Of a stretch of 64,000 bases of DNA, positions 24,185 through 36,305 are shown piece by piece. The notes beneath the pieces are model-generated. The model made no database searches and had not been told where the DNA came from. It saw nothing but the letters and a program-made list of their open reading frames with translations. Source of the stretch: Takakia lepidozioides (taxonomy: Eukaryota; Streptophyta; Takakiopsida; Takakiales; Takakiaceae); the NCBI GenBank assembly GCA_030704615.1, contig CM060734.1, positions 15,500,001 through 15,564,000 on the forward strand, written 5' to 3'. Numbering within the stretch: the first letter of the stretch is position 1; every line of letters begins with the position of its first letter. Both the position numbers and the translations under genes were made by a program.

Positions 24185-26130
24185 TCAAGACAACAGATAC
24201 GCATGGTGTTCCTCCTGTTGTTTTGTCAAGGTGGTGGCCACCCACGATTCCATGGCAGAGAGTTCTCCACGAATATCCTTTCTTATCGATATGGCATGAG
24301 CAGCTAGTTTTTTGTCTATTTCAGACATCATAGCTCCGTGACCACGAGAAGATCCCGAGTCTGGTTTGATTGCAATTGAGTTCACCATGTCGGCTAGCGC
24401 ATGGTTGATGTTCGCCACCCGGAGTTTGTCAAGAATTTCCTTTGCCGGTGGTTTAGCTCCGTTCAGACTGTTGTTATGTGGCTCGAAGTTGACGTAGCGA
24501 TCGATAACCAACACATGCGGTTTGTTGACCCACTGTGTGTAAACACTTGGGTTTTTGCACGTAATCACGATCATGCCAGTGTGCTTGATCTTCTCTGTAG
24601 GAACAACCGAACAAAAATAGATTTGCGTGATGTTGTCTTTTCCAAAGACAGAGCGCATGGCGTCCTCGATAGCTGCATGTGGATACAGTTGGTTGAGATT
24701 TTTCACAACGAGCGTAAGTGCGTTTCTCTCCGCCACGATTTCCTGTGGGGTAGCTATTAAACTAGTCATGCTGGTTCGCCGATTTCGCAGCTGTGGTCTG
24801 ATCAGCGTACGCCCGAATCGGATGCCCTGTGTCAGCATCCTTTGTTTGGTGTCCTCAGAAGTGATGTATATGAAGCAGAACTTAGACTTTGGCCCAGTCT
24901 TGTGAGTATAGAGGATCTCGTACTCATCACCATGAACGTGAGCTTCCATGATGAGATGCATTGTAAGCTTGTGGCTGATCCGTGTAGGCTTTTGCTTGTC
25001 ATGTATAAAGAGAGATGTTCCATTGATGATTGTAGATCGAATGTTTTTTCCACCTTACCCTGCATTGGTATGCCAGAGGACATCTCTATGACAAAGGCTC
25101 GGTCGCCTTTCAAGAGGGCGATGCCATCCCTAGCTGGATTTAGCAACTCGACCTTGAAGATGCCAATCCAGTACTTGCTGGCATGTTTGGAGTAGGCCAT
25201 TATGGGTGAATACAGCGTAGTACCCAGTGGAATGTTCATCTCTGCAAAACGCTTCTTAGCCCTATAGACAGCTTGTTCTTTGGGCATGTCGGTCTCTCTA
25301 TCAAACCTGATCAGTATGTGGTAGGGCGTTGCGGAGAGTCCAGAGACAGGGTCGACGATGGTGCCTTTTGGCAGTTGAGTAAGCTGGTAGAGTTGGCCTT
25401 CGCGGCTGTCCGGTCGAGCTGTAGGAAAAAATAGTTGGGGTACGTGCGGGTAGGCCTTGAGGCCATGCCGCAGTTCGTAGATCTTAGACAGGCAGAGCCC
25501 AAGCTGCTCGAGTTCTGTTGTCGTGCGTGCCTCCGTGACAAATGGAAGTTCAGCATCGTGTGTATGTTGTTCAAGTGTGTGATAACCCATCCATAAGTGT
25601 GGCCCTCCTGGCGAGCTTGAAATTTCTAAGCATGGAGCTGGATCTGGCGAGAGAAATCCCCATGATTTTTTGGGATCGGAGTGGGTGCTTCCAGCCTCGC
25701 TGTTGAATGCACTGGAGGAGCGCTTGTTGTGCGGGCTGAGAGTCAGTGGCTGTGCAGGAGACGCGTGAGTGGCATGGAGCTGGGTCACCCGTTGATTCTG
25801 TGCTGATGGCGCTGGGGTTGGGGCAAGTTTGTCATGGACGTGAGCACTGTGGGACTTTGTCATGTTTTGTGTGGAGTGAGTTTGGTATGCTTGTGGAGTG
25901 GCGAAGAATTGTTTGTCGGATAAGTGCATGTCACTGACTTCCTCGTCGCCATCAAAGTGATGGAACATTTCTGCATCTGCGTCCTTGTGGTGCCCAATTT
26001 TTACCGAGAGTCGCTGAGCAAGGAAGTTCACCGGAGATTTGGAGCTGAACGTAGCCTTCCCTTTGTGTCTTGGCTGTTTTTGGATACTCCTCGAGCGTTT
26101 TTGGATAATACTAGATTTATTGCTAGACAT
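24185..26130 (-). pseudogene. Unknown protein, possibly LINE ORF1, with one frameshift
   Basis: The minus-strand start at 26130 (MSSNKSSIIQKRSRS) gives a basic N-terminus, a Ser/Pro/His-rich disordered middle, and two alpha/beta segments (YHILIRFDRETDMPKEQAVY ... KYWIGIFKVELLNPARDG, then LTLVVKNLNQLYPHAAIEDA ... IYFCSVVPTEKIKHTGMIVI) that could be RRM-like. It ends in a helical tail (SEIDKKLAAHAISIRKDI). The frame changes near an A-run at about 25045. RRM-like ORF1 proteins occur in L1-type LINEs, and the 5' edge abuts a gypsy break at about 26171 with almost no leader. No RT of the same element is seen, so the assignment is tentative. Confidence 0.4.
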
Positions 26131-26171
26131 GTATGGAATGGAAGAGATTGAGTGAGGATGGGAGAATTTTG

Positions 26172-27240
26172 CTAAAAAATGACATCCCCAAAATGAGATC
26201 CACTTCATCGATCTCGTAAATGGTGAAGTTCTCACGCCCCTCCCAACTCCCTAGTTGAAGAGGGACGTCAAACACCAACCTCCACGCTACTTGTGGCTCT
26301 CCCTTGGCAGAGCGCACTTCATTAGAGGGCCCCACGTCAATTGTCGGGAGTCCTAACTTTCGTGCCGTTGCTGGTGTCATGAAGGAGTGCGACGCTCCTG
26401 TGTCCACTAACAACGACGCGTTAGTTCCGAAAATTACTCCGCTCACGAATATCAACTGACTTCCTTTACACAAAGCTCTTGCCTCTTGATATAACTCACA
26501 AGTGTAGTTGCATACATTGCAAGTCTTGGCGACCATCGCCTCCACCAAGCAGGTGATGGAGTATTCGGATAGCTCCGTGGTTGCCCGGGTCATGTTCAAC
26601 TGCCGGGGTTTCGGGCACTTCTTTGTCATGTGCCCGGGCTCCCCGCAATCAAAGCACACTCCATCAAAGGTCAACCTATGTCCGCCATAGGCCGCCACAC
26701 CTGATTTTCCTTTCGGAGCACCGGGTGCCGCCTTGACGTGCGAAGGCCCTCCATTTGGTTTCTATGCACCATTGTTGTCGCGTGGCCTATCCCACTTCTT
26801 TTCCGGTCAGAAGGAATCACCCTCCCACCGGACCTTCTTGTGGTTCAGCTCCGTACGGCTCTGTCTTTCGCCCCTGGGGACATCCGAGAAGCATTCAGCT
26901 CTTTCAATTGCCTCGTTCAAAGTCTTTGGTGACCTATTCTCTAACTTCCGCCTGGACCAAGGGGCCAGTCCCGCCACAAAGTTGAAGACCATTTCTGGTT
27001 GCGCCATGTCAGCGACTTCGAGCAATAGCACATTGAAAGCCTGAACATATCCCCGAATGTCATCGGTTTGTTTCGAGTTCCTCATCTTGTCCCGGGCGAG
27101 CCAGGACACGTTGAGGGGCACAAACTGATTTTTCATGAATTCCTTGAATCCACTCCAGCTCAAGGTCTCTCGGTTTGGCCCTTGGTCGAGAAGGCGTTTT
27201 TGCCACTATTGTTGAGCATAGCCCCTCAAGTAGGTGGGTG
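26172..27240 (-). pseudogene. Gypsy gag C-terminal half and protease (split by CACTA element)
   Basis: Minus-strand relative of the complete chromovirus at 39.7-46.7 kb. It has the gag core (WSGFKEFMKNQFVPLNVSW, then [20 protein letters not shown]), the CCHC knuckle CFDCGEPGHMTKKC and the aspartic protease [11 protein letters not shown]. It stops abruptly after LILGMSFFSK at about 26172, where unrelated sequence begins. The N-terminal part of gag lies at 35815-36250 beyond the inserted element. Stops and frame changes near 26700-26800 show it is decayed. Confidence 0.92.
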
Positions 27241-27513
27241 CACTACAAGGAATCGCCGAAATAACGACTCAAAAAACGACTGGAAACCCAGTCGTTTCAG
27301 TCAAAAAATGACTGGGCGACTACGAGTCCGAAAGGACAAGACCTATCGGACAGCCCAATCGTTCCAGTCATTACGTGGTTGGAGTTGTTCCAGTCAGTCG
27401 TGACGCCGACTGCAAGGTAATTTTTAAGGTGTGGCCACGTGGCGTCGCCACGCGCGTTGTTGACTGAATCTTGGACCTTGACCACAGTGGACTTTTGACC
27501 GGCGGGTTCCGAC

Positions 27514-28085
27514 CAGTGTTGGGCGGTTCTTAGGTTTTTTTAATATCCGCCGGGTCCGGATACTTGACAAATTAGAGAATGATATATCCTGCGGATCCGG
27601 ATATTAGAATAATTTGCATTTCTAATATCTGCCGGTTATGCATAGTGGAAGTTTTTAAAAATCTGCCGGATATAAATAAGTTTGAATATTTAGATTTTAA
27701 AATCCGACGGTTATAGAGTAATCCGGATCTAAATAATCATGAAATACAATTTTCTTTTTAAACAGGGGGATTGTAGCCCTGATTTAACTTTATTGAGATT
27801 TACTTGCATTTTTTTTAAATAATAATCAATTGAAATGATTAAAATTCCAATAAAATATTCATATTTTATTTTATTTTCTTGTATCCGGTTGAGATCCGGT
27901 ATTTTGGCTACATATCCGGATACAATCCGGTTATTAAACCTTTTTATATCCGACGGGTAGGATCCTATCCGGATCCTCCATTTTATGTATCCGCCGGATA
28001 TAAATAATAGCCGGATATCAAATAGTTGCCGGATCCGGATCCGGATACATTGATATCCTGATGACTCTATATCCGCCCAACACTG
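27514..28085. mobile_element. hAT-type MITE, 572 bp, with 8-bp target duplication
   Basis: It starts CAGTGTTGGGCGG and ends CCGCCCAACACTG (13-bp perfect inverted repeat) and is flanked on both sides by GTTCCGAC (27506-27513 and 28086-28093). An 8-bp duplication with CAGTG termini is diagnostic of hAT elements. The interior is AT-rich with many copies of ATCCGG / CCGGAT-like motifs. No coding capacity. Confidence 0.95.
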
Positions 28086-28093
28086 GTTCCGAC

Positions 28094-28855
28094 TTCCCCA
28101 CCGTGTGCACGCCGGGAATACAGCCGCATGGCTCGGTGTAAAAACTCCACTTGTTCTCTTGGAGGCAGGACACGCGCCGTAGCCGCGTTGCTTCACGCTG
28201 CTGAATAGTTACGATCTCGTACTACACGAGCACTAACCACTAGTTCAAAAATAACTAGCAAGTCGTTTCAACGACTGCACAGTCAGACTGCGAAGTTGTG
28301 AACTACATCTCGGAGTGCTGGACTCGTAGTAGTCCAGTCTAGCGGTTACCTTCAAGGACACGCGTGGCTTCCCGGGTCTCGCCACGTCCAGGCCTGAGGC
28401 CACAACACGTGGCGCAAGTGAGTTGTCTGCTGGTTGCCTTCACGACTTGCGAGTGGAGTCGACAACTAGAGTGTTGAAGTGACAGATGCAACTGGAGGTT
28501 TGAAATGCACTACCTCACTAGTGACTACATCGACTGTCGGTTGGGAACCAGACACTCCTACTGGTTGCACTGACTTGGGGGCTGCGACTTGTAGTTCATA
28601 CATGTGCAATATTATTTCTACTATGTCTGAATAGCAACACGGATGCGACGATCGATCTACTACGGCATTGCAACCAACACAATCCCTGCACACTGGGGAT
28701 GATCATGTCATTGCCTATGTGATTCAGACTTCAGAACATACAGACCATGCCATCAATGCACGAAATCAAATTAACTGCATGAACAAGAGCACGTGACAAT
28801 GTATTAAGATAACACCTCAAAATTGCCCCATACAATGCACAAATCCATGAGTCCG
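28094..28855. other. CACTA interior, no gene seen
   Basis: This has further ACGACTGC / AGTCGT-like motifs (about 28260-28310), consistent with subterminal repeats split by the MITE. Short ORFs look random. I see no feature beyond these motifs. Confidence 0.4.
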
Positions 28856-28859
28856 TAAC

Positions 28860-31010
28860 GACCAAGATTGGAACCTGTTTCTGGATACTTCTGTGTTGTC
28901 ACTTTGGCAGTATCATGTTAAAGTCACTCCAAACTATCAAAGGTTCACTCAACCAGCTAACTTGCAGAATTCAACATGAAAATTTAGGGCTGATTATGAT
29001 AAGAGGGGAAAACAGGGTGAAGTGTGTTGAAGAAGGTGCCTTGATTAGCAGTGACTGATTTTATGAATTGTGCCGCTGCTGCTGTGGCTTCCAGTTGACC
29101 ATGTACCCATGCAGGTTTCCCTTTCACATGGAATCATAGGTAATCGGGAGTTTGAAATCCGGCCCTCTTGGATGAATCTGGACTTATACTCTATCCTTGC
29201 TCCTTCAGCTATCCATGCGTCTGCACAAATCATGCATTCATCCTTGCACTTGTTGCTAGCAGATGACAATGACAGCATAGAGTTGTTCTAGGAAACACCC
29301 AACTTAGCTTATCACTCTAGTTCCTATGTTAAATTGTGTCGGCTACTCTCTGTAATCTAACAGGCATTCACCTTTTGGTCTCGATTGTCTCACCGTTGAC
29401 TGGGGTCAGAAACGTGTTCATTCCCCAGCTTTTCCTCGTCTCTGTTACCTGTTTTCCGATACTTTCCTATTGTCACATTTGCAGTATCATGTCAAAGTCA
29501 TTCCAAACTAGATTCACTCAACCAGCTAACTTGAAGAATTCAACATGGAAATTTAGGGCCGGTTCTGATAAGAGGGAAAAACAGGGTGAAATGTGTTGAA
29601 GAAGGTGCCTTCATTAGCAGTGCCGATTTTATCAATTGTCTCGTTGCAGTTGCGGCTTCCAGTTGACCATCTTCCCATGCAGGTTTGTTGTGGCTATCCT
29701 TCCAAAGGGAATCATAGGTAATCTGAAGGTTGAAATCCGGCCCTCTTGGATGAATCTGGACCCACACTCTATCCTTGCTCCTTCAACCATCCATGCCTCT
29801 GCACAAATCATGCATACATCCTTGCTTTGCTGCTAGCAGCTGACAATGACAGCCTACATTTGTTCTAGGAAACACCCAACTCAGCTTATCACACTCATTC
29901 CTATGTTGAATTGCATGTGCTACTCTCTGTAATTATACAGGCATTTACCTTTTTGCCTCGGTTGTCCCACCATTGACTGGGGTCAGAAAAGTACTCATTC
30001 CACAGCTTCTCATCATCTCTGTTACATGTTTCTGGATACTTAACTATTGTCACTTTGGCAGTATCATGTCAAAGTCACTCCAAACTATCAAAGGTTCACT
30101 CAACCAGCTAATTTGCAAAATTCAACATGGAAGAAGAAGGATTGTAATAAGAGGACAAAACAGGGTGAAATGTGTTGAAGAAGGTGCCCTCATTAGCAGT
30201 GTCTGATTTTATCAATTGTGGCGCCGCTGCTGCTGTGGCTTCCAGTTGACCATCTACCCATGCATGTATGGAAAAGTAGGTAATGTGGAGCTTGAAATGC
30301 GGCCCTCTTGGATGAATCTGGACCCACACTCTATCCCTGCTCCTTCACCTATCCATGCCTCTGCACAAATCATGCATACATCGTTGCCTTGCTGCTAGAA
30401 TCTGACAATGACAGCCTACATCTGTTCTAGGAAACACCCAACTCAACTTATCACTCTAGTTCCTATGCTCAATTGCATCTGTTACTCTTTGTAATCCAAC
30501 AGGCATTCACCTTTTTGCTCGATTGTCCCATCGTTGACTAGGTCAGAAAAGTATTCATTCCACAGCTTCCCCTCGTCTCTGTTACCTGTTTCTAGATACT
30601 AATCCTGTTGTCACATTGGCAGTATCATGTCAAAGTCACTCCAAACTATTTAAGGTTCACTCAACCAGCTCATTTGTAGAATTCAACATTTAGGGCCGAT
30701 TTTGATCAGAGGGAAAAACAAGATAAAACGTGTTGAAGAAGGTGCCTTCATGAGTAGTGCCTGATTTTATCAATCGTGCCAATGCTGCTGGGGCTTCTAG
30801 TTGACCATCTACCCATGCAGGTTTTCTTGTAGCTATCCTTCCACAGGGAGTCATAGGTGATCTGAAGCTTGAAATCCGGCCCTCTTGGATGAATCAAAAC
30901 CCACACTCCATCCCTGCTCCTTTAGCTATCTATGCTTCTGCACAAATCATGCATACATCCTTGCCTTGTTGCTAGCAACTAACAATGACAGCCTAGAATT
31001 CATGCAGCAA
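28860..31010. repeat. Four tandem copies of a ~570-bp unit
   Basis: The anchor GCAGTATCATGT(C/T)AAAGTCA recurs near 28907, 29481, 30058 and 30620 (periods about 574, 577 and 562 bp). Each unit also holds GCTTCCAGTTGACCAT (or a variant) and CCGGCCCTCTTGGATGAATC. On the minus strand part of each unit stays open (WVQIHPRGPDFKLQ-like), so it may derive from a coding exon that I do not recognise. Copies have diverged by substitutions and small indels. Confidence 0.9.
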
Positions 31011-31141
31011 ACACGACACCACATCTCGTTCAGCCATACCACCCAAACCCAGAATTAGGACAGCACTCTGATTCCATCCACTGTCACCAAAGTCAGTCCA
31101 ATATCACCCCTTTAGTCAAGTGCAATTATGGGCTGACTTCC

Positions 31142-32140
31142 CACCTATGCTGAGTAGGCCCCACTATCATTTCCCGTGGATATGCCAAAACCATTGGCCA
31201 GCTTCTCACTGTGGTGGCAAAGAGAAAATTCCTTTTCCTCCTCCCCCACATCATGCAATACAAAGCGCCTGTCAGGCACATACCCCGCCTTCTTCATCTT
31301 CCCAGCCAATCTTCTCAACTCAGCATGGATTTCCTTAATTCTGAGATGCAACTTGTCATCTACAACGAAGGTGTGCACCCTGTTGCCAACCTCAATGCAG
31401 CATCAACCTGGCTCGTTTCTAACCCCTTTGACCTTCATCATTCTTCTCACCTTTGCAGTATCATCCCACCTGCCAGCTGCAGCATAGATGTTTGAGAGCA
31501 ACACATAAGTCGCGGCATCTTGTTCAGCCCACATGAGGGTAGATGTTGTTGCATGTTCAGCCATCTCCACATTGCCATGGATTCTGCATGCACCAAGCAA
31601 GGCCTTCCACACCACAGCACCTGGATTTATAGGCATTTTATTAATCATGTCCACTGCCTCATCCGGTTGTTCCTCAGGTCCAAGAAGGTCCACCATGCAG
31701 CCAAAGTGCTTTACTGTCGAAGTGACACCATGATCTTGACTCAGGGAATCAAAGTAGCGTCTTCCTTCATTCAGTAGGCCAGCATGGCTGCATGCAGAGA
31801 GAACATATATAAAGGTGATATGCTCGCCGTTCTTTTGCATTCCTTCAAATAGTTGCATGACCTCCCTATGACAACCATGATGTGCATATCCTGCGATCAT
31901 CGCATTCCATGACACAACATCTTGTTCAGCCATATTGTCGAACACTCCCTTTGCATCCTCCATGCACCCACATTTGGCATATATGTCCACCAGGGCAGTG
32001 TTCAGGATCACATCTGGTACAATTCCAGCTCTGACGATGTCGCCATGGACCTCTTCGCTCTTTTCCAGGGCTGCCAGGCTTGCACACGCACTGCAAACGC
32101 ACACAAACATGATGTAGGACCGGGCTTTACCCCGTCGCAC
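31142..32140 (-). pseudogene. PPR protein 3' part: PLS repeats, E domain, truncated DYW
   Basis: Minus strand. Typical plant-combinatorial PPR repeats (LVDIYAKCGCMEDAKGVFDN, DVVSWNAMIAGYAHHG, ITFIYVLSACSHAGL) lead into the E domain (VVWKALLGACRIHGNVEMAE, TYVLLSNIYAAAGRWDD). In a second frame come the E+ and early DYW region (HTFVVDDKLH, KKAGYVPD, then HSEKLA). The HxE zinc motif of the DYW deaminase is reached, but sequence is lost before the CxxC and the terminal DYW. Full proteins are organellar C-to-U RNA editing factors. One frameshift near 31390 and the truncation make this a pseudogene. It lies inside the CACTA element, so it looks captured. Confidence 0.9.
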
Positions 32141-32149
32141 ATCATTTGC

Positions 32150-35100
32150 TCATAGGTCTCCAAAGCCTCCATCCCATGTCCCTGCTGTGCAGACCTTGCA
32201 AGCATCGCACTCCACGACACCACATCTCGTTCAGCCATAGTGTTGAACACTCCCTTTGCATCCTAGATGCACCCACATTTTGCAAACACGTCCACCAGGG
32301 TATTGTTCAAAATGACATCTGGTACAATTCCAGCTCTGAAGATGTCGCCATGGACCTCTTTCCCCTTTTCCAGAGTTGCCACGGCAGTGTTTAGAATGAC
32401 ATTTGGTACCATTCCAACTTTGATGATATCCCCATGCACCTCTTTGCCCTTCTCCAGGGCTGCCAGGCTTGCACAAGCATTGCAAATCTACACAAACATG
32501 ATGTGCTTCCCCCATCATTCACTCATAGGTCTCCAAAGCCTCCATCCCACGTCCCTGCTGTGCATACCCCGGAAGCATCGCACTCCACGACACCACATTT
32601 GGTTCAGCCATAGTGTCGAACACTCCCTTTGCATCCTAGATGCACCCACATTTTCCAAACATGTCCACCAGGGTAGTGTTCAGAATGACATCTGGTACAA
32701 TTCCAGCTCTGAAGATGTCGCCATGGACCTCTTTCTCCTTTTCCAGAGCTGCCAGGGCAGTGTTTAGAATGACATTTGGTACAATTCCAGCTTTGACGAT
32801 ATCCCCATGCACCTCTTTGCCCTTCTCTAGGGCTGCCAGGCTTGCACGACGCCACATCCTGTTCAGCCATAGTGTTGAACACTCCCTTTGCATCCTAGAT
32901 GCACCCACATTTTGCAAACATGTCCACTAGGGTATTGTTCATAATGACATCTGGTACAATTCCAGCTCTGAAGATGTCGCCATGAACCTCTTTCCCCTTT
33001 TCCAGAGCTGCCAGGGTAGTGTTTAGAATGGCAGCTGGTAGAATTCCAGCTTTGACGATATCCCCATGCACCTCTTTGCTCTTCTCTAGGGCTGCCAGGC
33101 TTGCACGATGCCACATCCTGTTCAGCCATAGTGTTGAACACTCCCTTTGCATCCTAGATGCACCCACATTTTGCAAACATGTCCACTAGGGTATTGTTCA
33201 TAATGACATCTGGTACAATTCCAGCTCTGAAGATGTCGCCATGCACCTCTTCCCCCTTTTCCAGAGCTGCCAGGACAGTGTTTAGAATGACATTTGGTAC
33301 CATTCCAGCTTTGATGATATCCCCATGCACCTCTTTGCCCTTCTCCAGGGCTGCCAGGCTTGCACAAGCATTGCAAATGCACACAAACATGATGTGCTTC
33401 CCCCATCATTTGCTCATAGGTCTCCAAAGCCTCCATCCCACGTCCCTGCTGTGCATACCCTGCAAGCATGGCACTCCACAACACCACATCTCGTTCAACC
33501 ATAGTGTCGAACACTCCCTTTGCATCCTAAGATGCACCCACATTTTGCAAACATGTCCACCAGGGTATTGTTCAGAATGACATCTAGTACAATTCCAGCT
33601 CTGAAGATGTCGCCATGGACCTCTTTCCCCTTTTCCAGAGCTGCCAGGGCAGAATGACATTTGGTACAATTCCAGCTTTGACGATATCCCCATGTACCTC
33701 TTTGCCCTTTTCTAGGGCTGCCAGGCTTGCACGACGCCACATCTTGTTCAGCCATAGTGTTGAACACTCCCTTTGCATCCTAGATGCACCCACATTTTGC
33801 AAACACGTCCACCAGGGTATCGCGAATGCACACAAACATGATGTGCTTCCCCCATCATTTGCTTATAGGTCTCCAAAGCCTCCATCCCACGTCCCTACTG
33901 TGTAGACCCTGCAAGCATCGCACTCCCCGACACCACATCTCATAGGTCTCCAAAGCCTCCTTCCCACGTCCTTCATGTTGTGCATACCCTGCAAGCATCG
34001 CACTCCACGACACCACATCTCGTTCAGCCATAGTATCAAACACTCCCTTTGCATCCTTGATGCACCCACATTTTGCATACAAGTCCGCTAGAACAGTGTT
34101 TGGAATGACATTTGGTACAATTCCAGCTCTGATGATGTCGCCATTGACATGTGGTACACTTTTAGCTTTGAGGATGTCACCATGGACCTCTTTTTCCCCT
34201 TTTCCAGGGCTCCCAGGCTTGCACACGCATTGCAAACACAAACAATCGTGATGTGGTTTGGCTTCACCCCTTCGTACATCATTCGCTCATCCAAAGCATC
34301 GTACCACATACATATCTGAATCTGCTATGCTCCTTGGTTTAAAGTCTATAGAGCCTCTTTCAGTCTGCCTACCTCACAAAGCATCTTCACATGCCTAGAA
34401 GAGCCAGAAAAGGCATTATGGACTCCCTCTCTTTATCCTCTTTCAGAAGCCAACGAGCTAACTTACAGAATTCAGTATGCATCTCAGGGCAGAGCCTCCA
34501 TCCTGCGCCCAAGCTGTGCATATCCTGCGATCATGGCGTTACAAGACACCACATCTCCTTCAGTCATATTGTCGAACACTCCCTTTGCATCCTCGATGCA
34601 CCCACAACTAGCATACATGTCCACGAGGGTATTGTTCAGAACAATATCTGGTTCAATTCCCGCTTTGATGATGTCACCATGGACCTCTCTGCCCTTTTCC
34701 AGGGCTGCTAGGCTTGCACACGCATTGCAGACACAAATAAAGGTGATGTGATTGGGCTTCACCCCTTCCCACCATTTTCTCATAGGTCTCCAAAGCCTCC
34801 ATCTTGCACCCATGCTGTGCATATCCTGCAATCATTGCACTCAAAGACACCACATTTTGTTCAGCCATTAGGCGAACACTCCCTTTGCATCCTCAATGCA
34901 CCCACATTTAGCATACATGTCCACTAGGGTACTATTCAGAATGACATCTGGTAAAATTCCAGCTTTGACAATGTCCCCATGGACTTCCTTGCCCTTACCC
35001 AGCGCTGCCAGGCTCGCACACACCTTGCAAACCTAACCTGGGGTGATCTGGTCGGGCTTCACCTCTTCCCTCATCATTTACTCATAGGTCTCCAAAGCCT

Positions 35101-35330
35101 CCATCCCGCGCCCCTGTTGTGCATAAGTTGTGATCATCGCAGTCCAAGACACCATATCTCGTTCGGCCATATTGTCCCACACTCCATTGGCATCCTCAAT
35201 GCTCCCACATTTTTCATACATGTTCATCAAAGCATGTCCAGAACAACATCTGGTACGATTCCAGCTTCGACAATGTCAGCATGGACCTCTTTGCCCTTTT
35301 CCAAGGCTGCCAGGATCACACACGCATTGC
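32150..35330 (-). pseudogene. Tandemly amplified, decayed PPR repeat array
   Basis: About fifteen copies of the block encoding LAALEKGKEVHGDI follow one another on the minus strand, together with AGIVPDVILNNTLVDMFAKC, MAERDVVSWSAMLAGYAQ and METYEQMM-like segments. Many copies carry the same TAG (GCATCTAGGATGC where a Glu codon is expected) and deletions joining parts of neighbouring repeats. Nearly identical units of about 270 bp (for example 32845-33117 and 33118-33390) show recent local amplification. Not translatable as one protein. Confidence 0.88.
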
Positions 35331-35811
35331 AAACACAATACATGAAGGAAGGGAAGAAGAAGGAGATGGAGGTCGCGTTCGCCGAGCAGGAGTGACTTGA
35401 AAATCTTGCTAAGTCCTCGGCCCCCTCACTGCGACTTACGGAGCTCACAACCCGAGCTCCATATCAATTGTCCCGCTCACAATTCGACGCGTGTCATTGT
35501 AATTTCAAAATAATGCCATATTGGTTACAATTGATAAAAATGTCCCGGGGGGTCCAACCCGCAGTCGTCAACACGACTACAAATTTCATTAATATAAAAA
35601 ATATGTTTTTTTCCGATTTTTGGAAATCAGCCTATAAATCAGCGTGAAACCCGGAGTTCACTTCTGCGATTTGTATACTCCATCCTTTATGCCAGCGTGG
35701 CATAAAAACGACTGCGACGACTGGCAAGTCGTCATTCACAACCACGCGCAGTCGTTTCGGACAGAATCGCAACCGCGAGTTGGGTGTGAAAAGCACCTAT
35801 TCCTTGTAGTG
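35331..35811. other. Right subterminal region of the CACTA element
   Basis: No gene. It contains GCAGTCGTCAACACGACT (about 35562), ACGACTGCGACGACTGGCAA (about 35708) and GCAGTCGTTTCGG (about 35748). These are the same motif classes as at the left end, before the terminal inverted repeat. Confidence 0.6.
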
Positions 35812-35814
35812 GTG

Positions 35815-36250
35815 CCACTTCCACCCGATCCTCATCACTCAACTTGGCCGCCCGGAAGTACTGTTCTAGCTCCATGAGCCAAGTATTGAGTGCCTTCCAA
35901 TTTTGGACACCCTCGAAGGTGACGGGTTCCTTAGGCTTCACCTTAAACTTCGCCTTAGTGGAAGTGGCGTTGGCCGCTTTCATCACAACCTTCAATGTCC
36001 TGTCAAACTGCACCAAAAACCCTTCCCGAAAAGCTGCTGGCATTGGAGGCATCTGTTGGCCTGGCGGAGCCTTTGGGAAATCCTCGAGCTCCGATTCCTC
36101 ATATTCCTCCCGATCCCGGATGGCCTCGCTTTCAGAAGCGTAAATTGCCTCTTCCAGTTGCCGCTCCGGTGACGTGTCGCCCCCACCGGGCTCACTAAGA
36201 TCATCGGCCTTTGGGACATTCCGCTTTCATTTGTTCTTGCCTGACCCCAT
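35815..36250 (-). pseudogene. Gypsy gag N-terminal part (other side of CACTA insertion)
   Basis: The minus-strand start at 36250 begins MGSGKNK and soon hits a stop; it continues [37 protein letters not shown] and [20 protein letters not shown], collinear with the intact gypsy gag. It joins 26172-27240 once the CACTA element is removed. The preceding primer-binding site is intact. Confidence 0.92.
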
Positions 36251-36290
36251 GGCGAGGCCGATCTCAAGGACGATCGCGTACTGAACTCTA

Positions 36291-36303
36291 GGCTCTGATA
36301 CCA
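36291..36303 (-). promoter_or_regulatory. Primer-binding site, initiator-Met tRNA type
   Basis: The minus strand reads TGGTATCAGAGCC, complementary to the 3' end of plant initiator methionine tRNA. It lies two bases inside the 5' LTR end at 36306. Confidence 0.85.
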
Positions 36304-36305
36304 AG

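Larger units (their letters stand above)
27241..35811. mobile_element. CACTA (EnSpm-like) element, non-autonomous, carrying PPR sequence
   Basis: The element starts CACTACAAGGAAT and ends ATTCCTTGTAGTG, a 13-bp terminal inverted repeat of CACTA type. It is flanked by 3-bp GTG duplications (27238-27240 and 35812-35814), the size expected for this superfamily. Removing it and one GTG restores a gag sequence collinear with the intact gypsy copy. Subterminal ACGACTG / CAGTCGT motifs are frequent at both ends (27263-27410; 35565-35765), like transposase-binding repeats of EnSpm elements. No transposase is visible inside; the cargo is a tandem array, a hAT MITE and PPR gene fragments. Confidence 0.92.

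Noticed and set aside
32604-33767. Minus-strand ORFs rich in Ser, Trp, Cys and His as novel proteins
   Set aside because: They are out-of-frame readings of the amplified PPR blocks.
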